A stretch of 64,000 nucleotides of DNA, from contig NZ_CP134147.1 of NCBI RefSeq assembly GCF_032163505.1, positions 896,501 to 960,500 of the forward strand, given 5' to 3'. Positions within the stretch are counted from its first letter, which is position 1, and each line of letters starts with the position of its first letter. The translations under genes were made by a program, and so were the position numbers. This document shows, piece by piece, positions 10,788-18,270 of this stretch. The stretch comes from Streptococcus parasanguinis. Its GTDB lineage: Bacteria; Bacillota; Bacilli; Lactobacillales; Streptococcaceae. The notes below the pieces were generated by a model. It made no database searches. It saw nothing but the letters and a program-made list of their open reading frames with translations, and was not told the DNA's origin.

Positions 10788-11118
10788 GTTGAAACGTTAT
10801 CAGGTCTTTCTTTCAGATCGTGCTAAGCAGGACTTGCGTGACATTCACGACTATATTCTTGTGAATTTTTATAGCCAGCAAGCTGCAGATGGCAAAGTCG
10901 ATTTGCTATTGAGTGCTCTTGAGACCCTAGAACTCTTTCCAGAAGCCTGTCCTCTGGTATCAAGCCGGGGCTATGGTGAGATGACGAATGATGGAAAACC
11001 CTATCGTTATATGCCAATAGAGAACTATCTCGCATTTTATTATATGGAGAAGCATAGGGTGTATGTTGCTCGTATCCTTAGTGCAAAGCAGGATTGGGTC
11101 AAGATTTTTTATAAGTAG
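10780..11118 (+). CDS. relE: RelE/ParE-family toxin, copy 1
   Basis: About 112 residues of the RelE/ParE fold (RAKQDLRDIHDYILVNF near the N-terminus, YRYMPIENYLAFYYME and VYVARILSAKQDW in the C-terminal sheet). Members are ribosome-dependent mRNA endonucleases or gyrase poisons; the sequence alone does not decide. No ATG is available: translation probably starts at TTG 10780, overlapping the antitoxin end by 8 bases, which keeps toxin output below antitoxin. TTG 10774 is an alternative. Four residues differ from copy 2. Confidence 0.88.
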   Translation: MTKLKRYQVFLSDRAKQDLRDIHDYILVNFYSQQAADGKVDLLLSALETLELFPEACPLVSSRGYGEMTNDGKPYRYMPIENYLAFYYMEKHRVYVARILSAKQDWVKIFYK

Positions 11119-11132
11119 GATGCGGAACCTCC

Positions 11133-11570
11133 ATGTTAAAATCGAATAAGCTGATTATTTTTTTAATTTCTCTACCTTTTCTGATGGTCCTTGTTTTCTA
11201 TTCTCTTAGTGAGCATCCTTGATATAGTGATGATAGTAATTTCATTAGAAATCATGAAGCTGCTATTAAGAGTGAGATCATCGCACACTTAGCCCAGGAA
11301 AAGCAAGGCATAAAGTCCGTGACCTTATTGCCAAATACTGCTAGAGGAGAGTATGATAATGGTGGTGATGTAAGTGGACATTACCATATCTATTTTACAG
11401 CCTATGCTGATGATAACCCTGAGAGGACGTTAAGAGTAGAATTATCCTTCCCCGATGCCAGCATTCCCCCTTTTACCTTGTTTCACCCTAACCCTTATAA
11501 AAGCAAGAGCCAAAAGATGGCCAATTGGTTGATGGGGAATATTGAAGTATCAAAGGAAGCGTCTAAATAG
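11133..11570 (+). pseudogene. Small membrane-anchored protein, copy 1, nonsense mutation
   Basis: From ATG 11133 the frame encodes the same protein as 17188-17625 (MLKSNKLIIFLISLPFLM..., a hydrophobic N-terminal anchor then an extracytoplasmic domain), but codon 30 is TGA (11220-11222) where copy 2 has GGA. The downstream part stays open to 11570 and is highly similar, so the loss is recent. Reinitiation at GTG 11319 could give an 83-residue piece without the anchor. Confidence 0.85.
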
Positions 11571-11588
11571 AAATAAGAACAAGTCATG

Positions 11589-12029
11589 ATGAATAGAATA
11601 GTAGATGATCAGATAGTGCTTATTCCTTATTATAGGAATGATGAGATCTCCCTTCTTTGGTATCAAGATAGTGAGGTTTGCAAACAAGTTGATAATACTG
11701 AACAGATTTACGATCTAATAAAACTTCATAAAATGTATGATTACCTAACTTCACACGGATCTTGCTATTATATCCAATATGAGGGTGTGTTAGTTGGAGA
11801 TGTGACACTTCAAGATAACTCAGAACTTTCTATAGTGATCAGCAAAGAGTATCAAAATTTACAGATCGGAAGACGATGTATTTCTAAAATGATACAGCTG
11901 GCCAAAGAAAAAGAGATGGTTAAGGTAACTGCTCAAATTTATCCTTTTAATACCCAAAGTCAAAGAATGTTTTTGGCTTTGGGATTTCAGAAAGTAGATG
12001 AAAAGTTGTATGAATATACGTTGATATAG
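11589..12029 (+). CDS. GNAT-family N-acetyltransferase, copy 1
   Basis: 146 residues with GNAT features: a substrate strand with QYEGVLVGDVTL, the acetyl-CoA loop region (KEYQNLQIGRRCISKMI) and the C-terminal NTQSQRMFLALGFQKV. Likely acetylates a small molecule or protein N-terminus; substrate unknown. ATG 11586 and 11589 are both possible; 11589 matches the copy at 17644. It closes the first duplicated module and is followed by a terminator. Confidence 0.85.
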   Translation: MNRIVDDQIVLIPYYRNDEISLLWYQDSEVCKQVDNTEQIYDLIKLHKMYDYLTSHGSCYYIQYEGVLVGDVTLQDNSELSIVISKEYQNLQIGRRCISKMIQLAKEKEMVKVTAQIYPFNTQSQRMFLALGFQKVDEKLYEYTLI

Positions 12030-12156
12030 AACAGTTGTATATCTCCATATATATTAAGACTGTAATCTACTGTTTATAAAACAATGTTCATGAAAAATAG
12101 AGTTAAAGGGTACCTACTGATACATGGACAAGAGGTTTTTTCAGAAATCTAAAAAT

Positions 12157-12198
12157 GAAGAGAACACCAACAGATGATTTTTTGTTGGTGTTCTCTTC
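12157..12198. terminator. Bidirectional terminator between GNAT copy 1 and the ABC operon
   Basis: A perfect 15-base-pair stem (GAAGAGAACACCAAC and its complement). On the minus strand it is followed by ATTTTTAG, and it lies downstream of both convergent genes. Confidence 0.85.
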
Positions 12199-12264
12199 AT
12201 TTGATTTTACGATCTATCTCGCTTTTGCTTTAAAGTAAAAGCTGGCATGGAATTATTCAGGCAT

Positions 12265-12981
12265 CTAGTTAGATTTTTGTTTATTCAACAGGAGGATAGA
12301 TGATATTATTGCAATGCAAGATACAAGAATCAGATACCAAAGATTTTCAAGACCAAAACCATGATCTAGCATCAAGCGGTATCCCCAAGAAGCGGGGAAA
12401 AGACGCCCGATTGCTTGAAGAAAATCAGGCAGTAAGGTGATGGGAAACATGATTCCTGAGAGCATAATTGAGGGTAAAAATACAAGTTGCGCTATCATGG
12501 TCAGCTTTGCTTGATTTTTTACAGTAAGGCCCAGTATACTTCCGATACTCAACGATACAAAAATGTAGATGGCAAGCGCGAGAAAGAATAAGGGAAATTG
12601 ACTTGGTAGACTTGCTTTAAATAAAATTGGAGCAAGTAGTAGGATCACTATGCAAGTCATTATCAAATGAACAAAGGCAGAGAGAACTATGGTCACCAAT
12701 CCTAAATGAATAGGCACACCATTTGCTTTATAAATCTTTTTTATGTCGCTTCCGTATGTTTCAATCAAGGAAGGCGGTAAACCGAGAAAGGCTCCCATTG
12801 AAACACTCATGACAATCATTGACTGTATAAGTGTGCTACCCATTTCAGGCATAACGGAAGTAAAAATACCACCCATGAGAAGAAAGAAAATAATCGGTAC
12901 AATATAGTAAGTAACCAAGAGAGACTTACTTCGTATGTCCAATTTCCACTGTAATGTTAGGCTATATAAAAAACCATTCAT
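12265..12981 (-). CDS. ABC-2 type transporter permease
   Basis: 238 residues with six hydrophobic segments (IVPIIFFLLMGGIF, FLGLPPSLI, LFFLALAIYIFVSLSIG, FLPSIMLSGIMFPITLLP). The FLPSIMLSGIMFP motif and short length are typical of ABC-2 export permeases of drug or lantibiotic type. Its start overlaps the ATPase gene by 4 bases, so the two make one exporter; substrate unknown, with a multidrug or antimicrobial-peptide role likely because a MerR regulator leads the operon. Confidence 0.88.
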   Translation of the reverse strand: MNGFLYSLTLQWKLDIRSKSLLVTYYIVPIIFFLLMGGIFTSVMPEMGSTLIQSMIVMSVSMGAFLGLPPSLIETYGSDIKKIYKANGVPIHLGLVTIVLSAFVHLIMTCIVILLLAPILFKASLPSQFPLFFLALAIYIFVSLSIGSILGLTVKNQAKLTMIAQLVFLPSIMLSGIMFPITLLPDFLQAIGRLFPASWGYRLMLDHGFGLENLWYLILVSCIAIISSILLLNKQKSN

Positions 12982-13793
12982 TCCAAACCCCTCCTTGCCA
13001 TTTCAATGAAATGCTGCTCCAGTGTGCCACGATCAACCTTGATATCCAATATCTGGATATTTTTCTGTTTGCATTCTTCCAATAATGAAATTAAGCTATC
13101 CTCGATCGTATCTGTTTCAAAAGATTCCTCTCCGTCCCGGGTCTTTAAATGGATGAAATATTTTCTTCCCAACCTGTCTGTCAGTTCTGAAGGAGTACCA
13201 CAAAAGACAATCTTTCCACTATTCAAAATAGCAATGCGGTCACATAGGGTTTCAACTTCGGCCATATCGTGGCTTGCCAAGACGATTGTCTTTTCCTGTG
13301 ATTTGAGCTTTCGGATTTGTTCATGGAGAGATAGTCGTCCTTCAACATCAAGTCCCGCTGTCGGTTCATCGAGAAAAATAATATCCGGGTTACTGATAAG
13401 TGCAAGAGCAAGATGTAATCTCCTTTTTTGACCGGTGGATAATTCTATGTATTGCGACTGTTCAATTTCTTTTATTCCAAGGGCCTTTAGCATAGCATCA
13501 TCAATGTATGTATGATTCCATTTTGCAAAGAGCTTTATGGCTTCCATTGGTTTGATGTGGACGGGTAGAGAGGAGAACTGTAGTTGAATTCCGGTTTTCC
13601 CATTTACAACGATAGTGCCTTCGTCATATTTTCTCAGACCTTCGATACATTCAAGCGTTGTTGTTTTACCAGCTCCGTTCACTCCGAGCAGAGCAAAGAT
13701 TTCTCCTTGTTTGATTTGAAAATCGAGACCACTAAGAACCATATTGCTACCATAACTTTTCTTTAATCCAGAAACCTCTATTGCGTTTTTCAT
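12978..13793 (-). CDS. ABC transporter ATP-binding protein
   Basis: 271 residues: Walker A LLGVNGAGKTTT near residue 35, signature LSTGQKRRLHLALAL, Walker B DIIFLDEPTAGLD, then a switch His (LASHDMAEVE), followed by a C-terminal extension typical of ABC-2 exporters. It powers the adjacent permease. Four-base overlaps with genes on both sides show a tight three-gene operon. Confidence 0.93.
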   Translation of the reverse strand: MKNAIEVSGLKKSYGSNMVLSGLDFQIKQGEIFALLGVNGAGKTTTLECIEGLRKYDEGTIVVNGKTGIQLQFSSLPVHIKPMEAIKLFAKWNHTYIDDAMLKALGIKEIEQSQYIELSTGQKRRLHLALALISNPDIIFLDEPTAGLDVEGRLSLHEQIRKLKSQEKTIVLASHDMAEVETLCDRIAILNSGKIVFCGTPSELTDRLGRKYFIHLKTRDGEESFETDTIEDSLISLLEECKQKNIQILDIKVDRGTLEQHFIEMARRGLE

Positions 13794-14593
13794 GGTTCTA
13801 CCTCCTCAAAAGGATTTGTTCCAAGCCTTGAAAAATAGACTTGTAGGGCGGGTCCTATATAATCATTGACGATTTTTTGCTTTTCTTCCCAAGCGTTTGA
13901 GGCGGTATCAATAGTACCAACTTCCATCAACTTAGGAAGCATGCTCATATCACCATTTGTAAACTCCATAATCAAGCCCCAGTATTCTTTCACAACCTGT
14001 TGGCTTTGTTCGCTTTCAGCTGGTACGTTTTCTTTTTGAAGCTCTACGATTTGATCACTTAGGCGGTTCAATCTGTCCATAAAGTCAAGTCCGCTTTTCT
14101 TGTCAAATCGACTGCGTATCTGGTCGAGTGTATTATCATCAAAGCGCTTAATGAGAGAGTAGGAGTCATTCTTCATCTGTAGATTGACGATGATGTCTGC
14201 ATACTTCTTAAAATTGACCGTCTGTATTTGTAAAACTTCTGCCTTTAACTGCTCTATTGCGACTAAAGAATCCTTAAGTTGTTCAATATTTTTACGAATA
14301 GTATCTGCTTGCTCTGTAAGAGCATTGGCAACATCATCAGGTGTTTTCAAAGAGATCAAACGCCCCTTTATATCCTTGAGAGAAAAACCTAATGATTTTA
14401 AAGACAATATCTGATGGAGTAACACTAAGTCTTTATCGGTATAGAGCCTGCGACCTCCCTCACTTTCTGCCGATGGGGAAAGTAGCCCCTCTTTATCGTA
14501 ATATTGTAGAGTACGGATGGTAATGCCCATTTTCTTAGCAAGTTCCCCCACTGTCATAAATCCTTCCGGAATTGCTCTATATTTAGCCATCAT
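13790..14593 (-). CDS. MerR-family transcriptional regulator of the ABC operon
   Basis: 267 residues. The N-terminal winged HTH is clear (MTVGELAKKMGITIRTLQYY, LSPSAESEGGRRLYTDKDL), followed by a coiled-coil dimer helix (TIRKNIEQLKDSLVAIEQLKA) and a long C-terminal part rather like TipA/MtaN-type ligand domains. The ATG at 14593 has AGGAGG seven bases upstream; two earlier in-frame codons were rejected for that reason. It heads the operon and has a MerR-type promoter, so it probably activates its own operon when it binds the exported compound. Confidence 0.9.
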   Translation of the reverse strand: MMAKYRAIPEGFMTVGELAKKMGITIRTLQYYDKEGLLSPSAESEGGRRLYTDKDLVLLHQILSLKSLGFSLKDIKGRLISLKTPDDVANALTEQADTIRKNIEQLKDSLVAIEQLKAEVLQIQTVNFKKYADIIVNLQMKNDSYSLIKRFDDNTLDQIRSRFDKKSGLDFMDRLNRLSDQIVELQKENVPAESEQSQQVVKEYWGLIMEFTNGDMSMLPKLMEVGTIDTASNAWEEKQKIVNDYIGPALQVYFSRLGTNPFEEVEP

Positions 14594-14612
14594 TACCCAC
14601 CTCCTCATACCT

Positions 14613-14643
14613 ATTATACATCATGACGTAAGGTCATAAACAA
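14613..14643 (-). promoter_or_regulatory. MerR-type promoter with 19-base spacer
   Basis: On the minus strand: TTGTTT (14643-14638), a 19-base spacer containing the dyad ATGAC-N5-GTCAT, then TATAAT (14618-14613). The over-long spacer with an operator inside it is the hallmark of promoters that MerR proteins activate by DNA distortion. Confidence 0.8.
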
Positions 14644-14959
14644 GATTATTTTAAAAGAATTTGATTGAAAAAGACCTTTTCATTTTCGAGAAAAGAAAGA
14701 GACTTCATAGAAAAAGTAGAATGTGACAAAATAAGTCCAAAATATTGACATAATTCCTACCCTTTAGAATATTATTGATGAGTATGTGTCATGATTTAGA
14801 AAAGCAAAGCACAATTACAATATGATCAATAGCAAACACAAGGTGATAGACAGAACAATCTATCACCTTTTTCTGTCAAAACTATTTATCACCAGTTATG
14901 AACTCAGCTTTCTTATCTATTTCAACTTATATTCGGTAAAAGAAGAATCCATTTTTCAC
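14644..14959 (+). other. Gap with an orphan terminator
   Basis: No gene. TTGACA near 14755 and AT-rich -10-like sequence lie upstream of a strong terminator at 14840-14868 (AGGTGATAGA, loop, TCTATCACCT, T run). A short untranslated transcript of roughly 80 bases is possible. From about 14934 the sequence matches the left flank of relBE copy 1. Confidence 0.4.
14840..14873 (+). terminator. Intrinsic terminator without an upstream gene
   Basis: Eleven-base-pair stem AAGGTGATAGA/TCTATCACCTT followed by TTTTTC. Confidence 0.75.
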
Positions 14960-15012
14960 TTGAATCCTTTCTCTATCGTATGGTAGAATGTATATACAAA
15001 TTGTATGTACAA
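14960..15012 (+). promoter_or_regulatory. relBE promoter and operator, copy 2
   Basis: TTGAAT (14960-14965), 18-base spacer, TAGAAT (14984-14989), then the same two palindromes as copy 1: TGTATATACA (14989-14998) and TTGTATGTACAA (15001-15012). Identical operators imply that each antitoxin can act on both promoters. Confidence 0.7.
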
Positions 15013-15025
15013 AGGAGAGGTAGAA

Positions 15026-15319
15026 ATGGCAAACACAAAAGCAGTTAATTTTCGCGCAGATGCGATATTTTACCAGAAAACAAAAGAAGTACTTGCAGAT
15101 GAAAAAATTTCTGTGTCAGATGTCCTGAATGCAGCACTTCGAAAAATTGCCAACGGGACTGTGGATCCAAGAGAATTTGTTTCAAGTGATTTGCAGAACA
15201 CGCAGTATCAAGTGGCTTTTGAGGACTTAAAGAAGGAGATTTTAGTTGGGCACCAGGAAATTGCTCAAGGAAAAGTCACTTCTGTAGCCGATGTGAGAAA
15301 GGAATTTGGTCTTGACTAA
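15026..15319 (+). CDS. relB: RelB/DinJ-family antitoxin, copy 2
   Basis: 97 residues, ribbon-helix-helix antitoxin nearly identical to copy 1 (five substitutions). ATG 15026 follows AGGAGAGG. Because the DNA-binding region (ISVSDVLNAALRK) is unchanged and the operators match, cross-regulation with copy 1 is expected; cross-neutralisation is likely since the toxin-binding C-terminal half is identical apart from the 58-59 pair. Confidence 0.9.
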   Translation: MANTKAVNFRADAIFYQKTKEVLADEKISVSDVLNAALRKIANGTVDPREFVSSDLQNTQYQVAFEDLKKEILVGHQEIAQGKVTSVADVRKEFGLD

Positions 15320-15650
15320 GTTGAAACGCTATCAGGTCTTCCTTACAGATAGAGCTAAGCAGGACTTGCGTGATATTCACGACTATATTCTTGTAAATTT
15401 TTATAGCCAGCAAGCTGCAGATGGCAAAGTCGATTTGCTATTAAGTGCTCTTGAGACCCTAGAACTCTTTCCAGAAGCCTGTCCTCTGGTATCAAGCCGG
15501 GGGTATGGTGATATGACAAATGATGGAAAACCCTATCGTTATATGCCAATAGAGAACTATCTCGCATTTTATTATATGGAGAAGCATACAGTGTATGTTG
15601 CTCGTATCCTCAGTGCAAAGCAGGATTTGGTCAAGATTTTTTATAAGTAG
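15312..15650 (+). CDS. relE: RelE/ParE-family toxin, copy 2
   Basis: About 112 residues, four substitutions from copy 1 (S to T, E to D, R to T, W to L, the last close to the C-terminus in AKQDLVKIFYK). Starts at TTG 15312 in overlap with the antitoxin, as in copy 1. Intact by length. Confidence 0.88.
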   Translation: MTKLKRYQVFLTDRAKQDLRDIHDYILVNFYSQQAADGKVDLLLSALETLELFPEACPLVSSRGYGDMTNDGKPYRYMPIENYLAFYYMEKHTVYVARILSAKQDLVKIFYK

Positions 15651-15690
15651 ATTGAAGGACTTTGTGTTTAAAAGAGAGTAATAAGGAAAT

Positions 15691-16353
15691 ATGAAAAAAT
15701 TTAAATGGCTTTTATGGATAATGTTTGCAGGAATTGCTCTGTATACTTTAGCATTCCTTAATGGATTTGGTGGTGAAACCATTCCCAAAAACAGAACAAA
15801 GGAACAGTACGAATTTGAAAAAACGTTTGAACCTTTGTTTAAATTTTTGGAACAAGACAAGAAGGAGTTTACAGGATTAAAGGCATACACTAGTAGAGTT
15901 TATATAAAAAATCAAGATGAAGTAAAAAAATACGAAGTAGATTTAGATATCACTCAATCTGATATTAAAGGTGATTATACAATAACACTTGGCGAGGATA
16001 ACAAAACTGTTCCGGTTACATATTCTAATGGGAAGTTAAATTATGGGTCGGAGGTAACTCCTTTATATGATGAAGAAATTCTTAATTTAGTGGTACAAAG
16101 AGATTTCTTTACTTCTTTAGATGTAAAGGAGACCTTTAAGAGTGCAGAAACAGAACTTCGTGAGATTGTATATCAGCCAGAAAATAACTCTGACCTCTAT
16201 AAACATCTAAAAAGCAAATATGATTTACCAGAGGAAACAACATGTATAGTATTAGTAAATCATTCTAGCTCAACTATATATAGAGTAACTATTCAACTAA
16301 AATCTAATCAAAAGATTGTGCAAATTAGTAGTGTTATTTTTGAAAAAGAATGA
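15691..16353 (+). CDS. Unrecognised membrane-anchored protein
   Basis: 220 residues: a hydrophobic N-terminus (WLLWIMFAGIALYTLAFL) after a Lys-rich start, with no lipobox, then a polar extracytoplasmic domain with many Lys, Glu and Asn. No family recognised. It is one of two genes present only in module copy 2, between relE and the small membrane protein. AAGGAAAT precedes the ATG. Confidence 0.65.
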   Translation: MKKFKWLLWIMFAGIALYTLAFLNGFGGETIPKNRTKEQYEFEKTFEPLFKFLEQDKKEFTGLKAYTSRVYIKNQDEVKKYEVDLDITQSDIKGDYTITLGEDNKTVPVTYSNGKLNYGSEVTPLYDEEILNLVVQRDFFTSLDVKETFKSAETELREIVYQPENNSDLYKHLKSKYDLPEETTCIVLVNHSSSTIYRVTIQLKSNQKIVQISSVIFEKE

Positions 16354-16370
16354 GGTTTCCATGAACGAAA

Positions 16371-16469
16371 TTGAAAAGAGTAATCGCCGAGTTGAAATGT
16401 CTGCAGTATTATCGGATGCATTATAAAATTGGAATTGTCACATTTGAAGGTATTCGTGAAATTGAATAA
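16371..16469 (+). pseudogene. Short protein-like stretch, possible gene remnant
   Basis: A TTG-initiated 32-codon frame (LKRVIAELKCLQYYRMHYKI then GIVTFEGIREIE) has protein-like composition but no good ribosome site; an ATG at 16361 in another frame is stopped after 21 codons. It may be the rest of a small gene broken by a frameshift. Confidence 0.3.
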
Positions 16470-16520
16470 ATTCTTTTAACTCAGGGGTAATTTGACTCTG
16501 ATAAAGTTAGAAAGATAAAT

Positions 16521-17174
16521 ATGGATTTAAAATTTAAATATTCGAATATAGCAGTTTTTAGAATCGTTGAGTATAACAATAAAAAATTTATTTTAGATTC
16601 TACTTCGATAAAAGGAAAAACCTATTTCTTGGGTTGGCTTCCCAAGAAAGTTACTGCAAATATGGTTGAGTTATCTCCTTCCAATGACAGTTTTGAAATA
16701 AGATCTAAAACTCGGTTAGGAACATCTACAATAGCCATTATGGTTCAACCACTGGTCGGTATTTCCTATAGGTTCATGAAAAAGGCGTTTATCAGCTGGG
16801 GAGTCAGTCAACAAATTATTTTGAAATTAGGTATATTTGCTTTCTCTATGCTTTTATCCTATCTAATGGCGGTTTGGTATGGAAAACGTGCCAAACGGAC
16901 ATTTGACTCGAGAATTCCTAAAGATAGCAAATCATACTGTCTTGTTTTTGAACCAAAAGGGAAACGAATGATCGATTGGTATATCACAGTAGTGGCCAAT
17001 ATTGTTTGTTTGAGTTTTTTTATCGGAACTAATAATGGAACTGAAGGGGCATTATTTATTGTGAATGGCCTTATATCGTGGTTCGGTTTTGTGATCATGA
17101 GAATGCCACAAATCCCAGAGTACTATAAAACCTTATCTTTGATTAAAATTGAGGAGCTTTCAAAAGAAAAATGA
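16521..17174 (+). CDS. DUF443-like multi-spanning membrane protein
   Basis: 217 residues. A polar N-terminal segment (VFRIVEYNNKKFILDS) precedes an amphipathic stretch and then four or so membrane spans (GIFAFSMLLSYLMAVWY, WYITVVANIVCLSFF, ALFIVNGLISWFGFVIM). This order resembles the DUF443 tandem membrane proteins of staphylococci and streptococci, several of which are immunity proteins of secreted toxins. The assignment is from memory of the family pattern. Confidence 0.5.
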   Translation: MDLKFKYSNIAVFRIVEYNNKKFILDSTSIKGKTYFLGWLPKKVTANMVELSPSNDSFEIRSKTRLGTSTIAIMVQPLVGISYRFMKKAFISWGVSQQIILKLGIFAFSMLLSYLMAVWYGKRAKRTFDSRIPKDSKSYCLVFEPKGKRMIDWYITVVANIVCLSFFIGTNNGTEGALFIVNGLISWFGFVIMRMPQIPEYYKTLSLIKIEELSKEK

Positions 17175-17187
17175 ATGAGGAACCCCC

Positions 17188-17625
17188 ATGTTAAAATCCA
17201 ATAAGCTAATCATTTTTTTAATTTCTCTCCCCTTTCTGATGGTCATTGTTTTCTATTCTCTTAGTGAGCATCCTGGATACAGTGATGATGGGAATTTCGT
17301 CAGAAATCATGAGGCTACTATTAAGGAGGAGATCATCGCACACTTAGCTCAGGAAAAGCAAGACATAAAATCTGTGACGCTCTTACCAAATACTGCTAGA
17401 GGAGAGTATGATAATGGTGGTGATGTTAGTGGAAATTACCATATCTATTTTACAGCCTACGTTGATCATAATCGCGAGCGAACGATAAGCGTAGAACTAT
17501 TCTTCCCAGATGCCAGCATTCCCCCTTTCACCTTGTTTCCTCCCAATCCTTATAAAGACAAGGGCAAAAAGATGTCCAATTGGTTGATTGGGAATATTGA
17601 AGTATCGGAAGAAACCTCTAAATAG
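17188..17625 (+). CDS. Small membrane-anchored protein, intact copy 2
   Basis: 145 residues: N-terminal hydrophobic anchor (LIIFLISLPFLMVIVFYSL) then an extracytoplasmic domain with TLLPNTARGEYDNGGDVSG and PFTLFPPNPYKDKG. No family recognised with confidence. This is the intact version of the nonsense-mutated gene at 11133-11570. The upstream gene ends 13 bases before, and the GNAT gene follows 18 bases later. Confidence 0.75.
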   Translation: MLKSNKLIIFLISLPFLMVIVFYSLSEHPGYSDDGNFVRNHEATIKEEIIAHLAQEKQDIKSVTLLPNTARGEYDNGGDVSGNYHIYFTAYVDHNRERTISVELFFPDASIPPFTLFPPNPYKDKGKKMSNWLIGNIEVSEETSK

Positions 17626-17643
17626 AAATAAGAATAAGTAAGA

Positions 17644-18084
17644 ATGAATAGAATAGTAGACGATCAGATAACGCTTATTCCCTATTATAGAAATGATGAG
17701 ATCTCCCTTCTTTGGTATCAAGATAGTGAGGTTTGCAAACAAGTGGATAATACTGATCAGATTTACGATGTAACAAAACTTCATAAAATGTATGATTACC
17801 TATCTTCACATGGTTCTTGCTATTATATCCAATATGAGGGAGTGTTAGTTGGAGATGTGACACTTCAAGATAATTCAGAGCTTTCTATAGTGATCAGCAA
17901 AGAGTATCAGAATTTACATATCGGAAGACGATGTGTTTCTGAAATGATACAGTTGGCCAAAGAGAAAGAAATGGTTAAGGTAACTGCTCAAATTTATCCT
18001 TTTAATACTCAAAGTCAAAGAATGTTTTTGGCTTTGGGATTTCAGAAAGTAGATGAAGAGTGGTATGAATATAAGTTGATTTAG
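17644..18084 (+). CDS. GNAT-family N-acetyltransferase, copy 2
   Basis: 146 residues, same protein as 11589-12029 with scattered substitutions (for example DVTKLH for DLIKLH, EEWYEYKLI for EKLYEYTLI at the end). The acetyl-CoA region and the C-terminal NTQSQRMFLALGF are intact. Closes the second module. Confidence 0.85.
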   Translation: MNRIVDDQITLIPYYRNDEISLLWYQDSEVCKQVDNTDQIYDVTKLHKMYDYLSSHGSCYYIQYEGVLVGDVTLQDNSELSIVISKEYQNLHIGRRCVSEMIQLAKEKEMVKVTAQIYPFNTQSQRMFLALGFQKVDEEWYEYKLI

Positions 18085-18270
18085 AATAGTTGTGTATCAT
18101 TTTATGTATTAAAATAATAGTCAATATTTTATACACTAAAGAATATTAAAGTAAAAATAAACTTATTAAAAAATCTAATTGACATAGGAGAAGAAATTGC
18201 CTATCTTCTATGTTTGTAACCGCTGTTTTCTGCTATAATATCACTAGATAGAAATGTGGGAGTTTCAATC

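Noticed and set aside
12265-14593. Lantibiotic immunity operon
   Set aside because: The permease and ATPase would fit, but the regulator is MerR rather than a two-component system and no precursor peptide is nearby; substrate left open.
15492-15890. Minus-strand 132-residue ORF
   Set aside because: Opposite relE copy 2 and the start of the next gene, both well supported; no ribosome site.
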